Source: Catalinimonas sp038039535 (GTDB taxonomy: Bacteria; Bacteroidota; Bacteroidia; Cytophagales; Cyclobacteriaceae). From it: a stretch of DNA of 64,000 bases. Shown here in pieces: positions 60,807 to 64,000 of the stretch (position 1 is its first letter; every line of letters starts with the position of its first letter). The translations under genes and the position numbers were made by a program. The notes under the pieces were generated by a model. That model searched no databases. It saw nothing but the letters and a program-made list of their open reading frames with translations, and had not been told where the DNA came from. Where the stretch lies: positions 62,001-126,000 of the forward strand of contig NZ_JBBPHP010000017.1 in assembly GCF_038039535.1 (NCBI RefSeq), written 5' to 3'.

Positions 60807-61192
60807 TGCAATTACTTTTAGATACTCATCCATTTATTTGGTTTATCAATGGGGATAGAGAATTGCCTGAAAAAGTTAAAAAGTTAATTGCCGATACGCA
60901 AAATGAGTGCTTTTTGAGCATAGCAAGTATTTGGGAAATTGCCATAAAAACAAGTTTAGGCAAACTAGCCCTTCAGTCTGACTTTGATAAAATTTCTGAC
61001 TTCTTGTTTGATAATGACATAAAGGTTTTGCCTGTAGAATTTGAACATTTACAAATACTGTTAAAGCTTGAGTACTATCATAGAGATCCCTTTGATAGAC
61101 TTATTATCTCACAGGGAATTGCAGAAAAATTAATAGTCTTGAGTAAAGATGAGGTTTTTGATCAGTATCCAATTAAGTTGATTTGGAAGTGA
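60806..61192 (+). CDS. vapC: VapC-type PIN-domain toxin (ribonuclease)
   Basis: A GTG at 60803 lies in the same frame; the ATG at 60806 is used (128 residues). The acidic active-site residues are all present: D6 (LLLDTH), E44 (SIWEIAIK), D97 (RDPFDRLII) and D115 (SKDEVFD). PIN toxins of this type cut RNA, often initiator tRNA or rRNA, when the antitoxin is lost. The gene overlaps the antitoxin stop. It is convergent with the metal transporter genes at 61285. Confidence 0.92.
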   Translation: MQLLLDTHPFIWFINGDRELPEKVKKLIADTQNECFLSIASIWEIAIKTSLGKLALQSDFDKISDFLFDNDIKVLPVEFEHLQILLKLEYYHRDPFDRLIISQGIAEKLIVLSKDEVFDQYPIKLIWK

Positions 61193-61284
61193 GTTCCATT
61201 GCATTAAAAAGCCTATAAAAATAGATAAGCAACATAGCTAGTAGCGTTGTAATTTATATTCTCTCGTAATTTCTCCTGAAGTTA

Positions 61285-62187
61285 TCAATGGAAATCCAGG
61301 TCTACGGCTTGTTTGTCTTTTTTTACAAATGACTTTTTCGCAGTCAGTAAGCCTCCCTGGGGAGCAAAGAGAAAAGCCAGCATAAATTCCAGTCCGATGC
61401 AGGCTGCCATCGCTCCGGCGATAGAACCATCTACCGCTACAGCTAATATGTAGCCACCTATTGCCGCTATAATACCTGCACCTACAGCAATGAATAACAT
61501 CTTCTTAAGATTTTCAGTGAGCAGATAAGCAGTGGCTGCCGGGCCAATCAGAAAAGCTACCACCAGAATGGCGCCTACCGACTCAAAAGAAAGTACGGTG
61601 GTCAGTGAGACCGCGCTCATTAAGGCATAATGCCAGAAAGCCGTAGAAATTCCTACTGTGGCTGCCAGCATGGGATCAAAGCTGGTGATCAGTAGACCTT
61701 TGTAGCCAATAAGTACAAAAGCCAGCACGATCAACAGGTTAGCGCCCATCAGCCATACGCTGATCGGTCCCAGGTTGCTGCCATTATTACTGATCCACAC
61801 ATCCAGCGGAACATAGGCAATTTCTCCGTACAACACACATTCCTGATCCAGATCTACTTTGTCGGCAAAAAAGGTAATCAGGATGACGCCGATGGCAAAC
61901 AGCCAGGTAAATGAAACGCCAATAGCAGCATCTACCTGAAGCTTGCCGTTTTTGTGCAGCACTTCTATCAGTACGGTAGTCAGCACACCGAACAGGGCTG
62001 CGCCGATCAACATAGGCAATGACGCGCGGGTTTGTGCCACCAGATAAGCCAGCACGATGCCGGGTAGTACTGCATGTGAAATGGCATCACCGACCATCGT
62101 CATCTTTCTGAGCAGCAGAAAGCAGCCCAGTATGGCACAGCTTGTTGCAACCAGCGCACCGGTGAGTATGATCCAGAAATCATCCAT
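61285..62187 (-). CDS. Metal ABC transporter permease (ABC-3 family)
   Basis: 300 residues with eight or so membrane segments. Typical ABC-3 (ZnuB/MntB/SitD) phrases: MTMVGDAISHAVLPGIVLAYLV near the N-terminus, AAIGVSFTWLFAIGVILI, and LSFESVGAILVVAFLIGPAATAYLLTENLKKML. Partner of the permease encoded upstream, which overlaps it by 8 bp (62180-62187), so the two probably form a heterodimeric channel for Mn2+, Zn2+ or Fe2+. No regulatory domain is fused to this one. Confidence 0.93.
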   Translation of the reverse strand: MDDFWIILTGALVATSCAILGCFLLLRKMTMVGDAISHAVLPGIVLAYLVAQTRASLPMLIGAALFGVLTTVLIEVLHKNGKLQVDAAIGVSFTWLFAIGVILITFFADKVDLDQECVLYGEIAYVPLDVWISNNGSNLGPISVWLMGANLLIVLAFVLIGYKGLLITSFDPMLAATVGISTAFWHYALMSAVSLTTVLSFESVGAILVVAFLIGPAATAYLLTENLKKMLFIAVGAGIIAAIGGYILAVAVDGSIAGAMAACIGLEFMLAFLFAPQGGLLTAKKSFVKKDKQAVDLDFH

Positions 62188-63475
62188 CTTGATTAGGGTT
62201 ATAAGTGATCGGCCTGTCGTGAGGGTCTACCAATGGATAAGCCAGCTGACTTTCCAATTCCTGTTCCAGTTCAGGCGTAATAATGTGCTCAATGGCTTCC
62301 GCATCCTCATGCACATGATCGGCCGGAAGCTGCATATACTGGGTAAGGTAAAGCTCCCAGAGGCGGTGAATCTTGGTGATTCTGGCACCCACTTCTATGC
62401 CTTTGTCAGTCAGTCCGGCCTGTTGATCATGTAACTTAACCAACTTCCTGCGTTTTAACTTTTTAAGACCTTTCTGGAGATTAGTAGGAGTAAAGCCTCT
62501 TTTCTGCTGTATTTCATCAAAGCTGCGCATACTGCTAAAGCCTCCATCATCTTCACCCAGATGATACAGACACTTCAAGATGTTTTCCCGCAACATCTTG
62601 CGTTCGTTGTTTCGCCTCTGTAGTATGTTATACAAAACTCCTTTGCGCCTCCCCAGCAGCACAGAAATGAAGGTGAATAAAGTTAAAACCGTTACTATCC
62701 AGGGGCCGGTAGGCATGCGAGGAATTTCGTAAGAGACATAAGTACCCAGCAGACCGGAAGCTACTGAGAATAGTACCGCCAGTATCACCATGATGCCCAG
62801 TTTATTGGTCCAGTAGCGGGCCGCGGCTGCCGGAGTGATCAGAAAAGCCGCCATAAGTACTACACCTACTGCCTGTATGCCGATGGCAATGGCCAGAACT
62901 GTAAGTACCGAGAGTAAAAATTCCAGCCTCCTGACCGGAAAACCTTTGACTAACGCAAAATCACGGTCAAAAGAGATGAGTTTGAAAGTGTTGAACAGGG
63001 CAATCACAATAACCAGCAGTATCGCACTGAAAATCGTAAACACCACTACATCCTGCTGGTCCATGGCAGCGGCTTTGCCAAACAAAAACTTATCCAGCCC
63101 CGATTGGGCAGCATTACCGCTACTCTGAATGATGGTCAGCAGCAGTATACCAATGCCGTAAAATACAGAAAGTACCAGCCCCAGGGCAGCGTCAGTTTTG
63201 AGCTTGGAGCGCTCCACAATCACGTCAATCAGCAATACCCCTAACCAGCCGCTTATGAACGCTCCTACCAGCAGAATCAAAGGGTTTTTAGTCTGAGCGA
63301 TCATGAAGGCCAGGCAGATACCGGGAAGGATGGCATGGGCGATGGCATCTCCGATCAGGGCTCTTTTCCGAAGAAAGGTAAAGCAGCCTACCACGGAAGC
63401 ACTGGTGCAGATCAGCGTTACCGCAATGATCACCCAGCGTACATTCGGGTCTTGTAAAGGGCTTATAAAGTCCAT
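62180..63475 (-). CDS. Metal ABC transporter permease fused to a DtxR-like domain
   Basis: 431 residues. The first 280 are an ABC-3 permease (IGDAIAHAILPGICLAFMIAQ, IQAVGVVLMAAFLITPAAAARYWTNKL). From about 292 a soluble part follows: MLRENILKCLYHLGED, RGFTPTNLQKGLKKLKRRKLV, GLTDKGIEVGARITKIHRLWELYLTQYM and EHIITPELEQEL, a match for the DNA-binding/metal domains of DtxR/MntR proteins. The fusion is known in some Bacteroidota and Gram-positive metal transporters. Helix-turn-helix residues look intact, so it could sense metal on the cytoplasmic side; DNA binding while tethered is unproven. Confidence 0.92.
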   Translation of the reverse strand: MDFISPLQDPNVRWVIIAVTLICTSASVVGCFTFLRKRALIGDAIAHAILPGICLAFMIAQTKNPLILLVGAFISGWLGVLLIDVIVERSKLKTDAALGLVLSVFYGIGILLLTIIQSSGNAAQSGLDKFLFGKAAAMDQQDVVVFTIFSAILLVIVIALFNTFKLISFDRDFALVKGFPVRRLEFLLSVLTVLAIAIGIQAVGVVLMAAFLITPAAAARYWTNKLGIMVILAVLFSVASGLLGTYVSYEIPRMPTGPWIVTVLTLFTFISVLLGRRKGVLYNILQRRNNERKMLRENILKCLYHLGEDDGGFSSMRSFDEIQQKRGFTPTNLQKGLKKLKRRKLVKLHDQQAGLTDKGIEVGARITKIHRLWELYLTQYMQLPADHVHEDAEAIEHIITPELEQELESQLAYPLVDPHDRPITYNPNQDG

Positions 63476-63478
63476 CGT

Positions 63479-64000
63479 CTATTCTTTTTCCCGTACCGGA
63501 TGTTGATGCTGCCTGAGAATTTCACCGATCTCCGTAAGAATGTTCAGACGTCCACCGTAGGTCTCTGTAAGCGTAGTTTCGGTAAATACTTCTTTCGTCT
63601 TACCGGAGGCGATCAGTCGGGTATTCATCATGATCAGCCAGTCATAATAACGGTGTGCGGTCTGCAAGTCGTGGTGCACTACGATGATGGTTTTACCTTC
63701 GTCTCTCATTTCCCTCAGCAGACTGATGATGGTATCTTCGGTAGCGGCATCCACACCGGCCATAGGTTCATCCAGCAGATACAAGTCGGCTTGCAGTGCC
63801 AGCGCACGGGCAATAAACACGCGCTGCTGTTGCCCTCCGGAAAGCTGGGAAATCTGCCGATTGACAAACTTCTCCATGCCCACTTTTTCAAGACACTCGA
63901 GTGCGATAGCTTTGTCTTCTTTGGTGGTTCTTCTGAACAGGTTTTTAGGATTGTAGCGGCCCATCAATACGGTGTCCAGTACACTTACCGGAAAGTCCCA
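63479..64000 (-). CDS. Metal ABC transporter ATP-binding protein (5' end outside window)
   Basis: The frame is open to the right edge; the codons before the internal TTG/ATG at 63967/63964 read WDFPVSVLDTV, which fits the Q-loop region of MntA/ZnuC ATPases, so the gene continues past 64000. Visible: signature LSGGQQQRVFIARALA, Walker B DLYLLDEPMAGVD, H-loop IIVVHHDL. Walker A is beyond the window. It ends 3 bp before the permease start, so all three transporter genes are one operon read on the minus strand. Confidence 0.93.
   Translation of the reverse strand, partial: WDFPVSVLDTVLMGRYNPKNLFRRTTKEDKAIALECLEKVGMEKFVNRQISQLSGGQQQRVFIARALALQADLYLLDEPMAGVDAATEDTIISLLREMRDEGKTIIVVHHDLQTAHRYYDWLIMMNTRLIASGKTKEVFTETTLTETYGGRLNILTEIGEILRQHQHPVREKE

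Overview
The window looks like a chromosomal segment of a marine-type member of the Bacteroidota (probably Cytophagales). Support comes from three SusC/SusD pairs, two ECF sigma/FecR pairs, many type II signal peptides, TAnnTTTG-like promoter boxes, and starts without a Shine-Dalgarno sequence. No rRNA, tRNA, CRISPR array, insertion sequence or phage gene was recognised.

Region 1 (1-14.8 kb): a cytochrome c/sugar-dehydrogenase protein cut by the left window edge, a small unknown gene, and two PKD/beta-helix surface lipoproteins on opposite strands. Between these paralogs lies a minus-strand three-gene signalling unit: alpha/beta hydrolase, a 1421-residue STAND-ATPase histidine kinase, and a LuxR-type response regulator. 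A cupin closes the region, followed by a strong terminator.

Region 2 (15-52.2 kb): a large polysaccharide-utilization region. Two cassettes of the same order (ECF sigma, FecR, SusC with STN domain, SusD, sulfatase) lie at 16.4-25.2 kb and 43.7-52.2 kb. They flank a block with a third SusC/SusD pair (no STN), five more S1 sulfatases, one GH78 alpha-L-rhamnosidase, a Tat-exported enolase-superfamily enzyme and an unknown membrane protein. An HGSNAT-like acyltransferase precedes the first cassette. Seven sulfatases plus a rhamnosidase suggest a sulfated, rhamnose-containing glycan; no polysaccharide lyase or clear endo-hydrolase is present. Four 11-bp direct repeats resembling Pho-box half-sites lie upstream of the 37.8-kb sulfatase.

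Region 3 (52.3-64 kb): a copper/redox/metal and housekeeping area. It holds a small Cys-motif membrane protein, an MbnP-like lipoprotein, a coiled-coil lipoprotein and a DtxR/MntR-type regulator. Then come two unknown small genes among palindromic repeats (one copy expanded into a 14-bp tandem array), a thioredoxin-like lipoprotein with CxC and CxxxC motifs, a stand-alone DsbD N-terminal domain protein, a YcaQ-type DNA glycosylase and a VapBC-type toxin-antitoxin pair. A Mn/Zn/Fe ABC transporter, with one permease fused to a DtxR-like domain, runs off the right edge.

The likely logic of region 2 is as follows. The two STN-type SusC receptors signal through FecR to their ECF sigma factors when glycan is bound. 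SusC/SusD pairs import oligosaccharides, and exported sulfatases, rhamnosidase and possibly the Tat-exported dehydratase-like enzyme process them in the periplasm or at the surface. All functional statements rest on reading motifs by eye; no database search was run.
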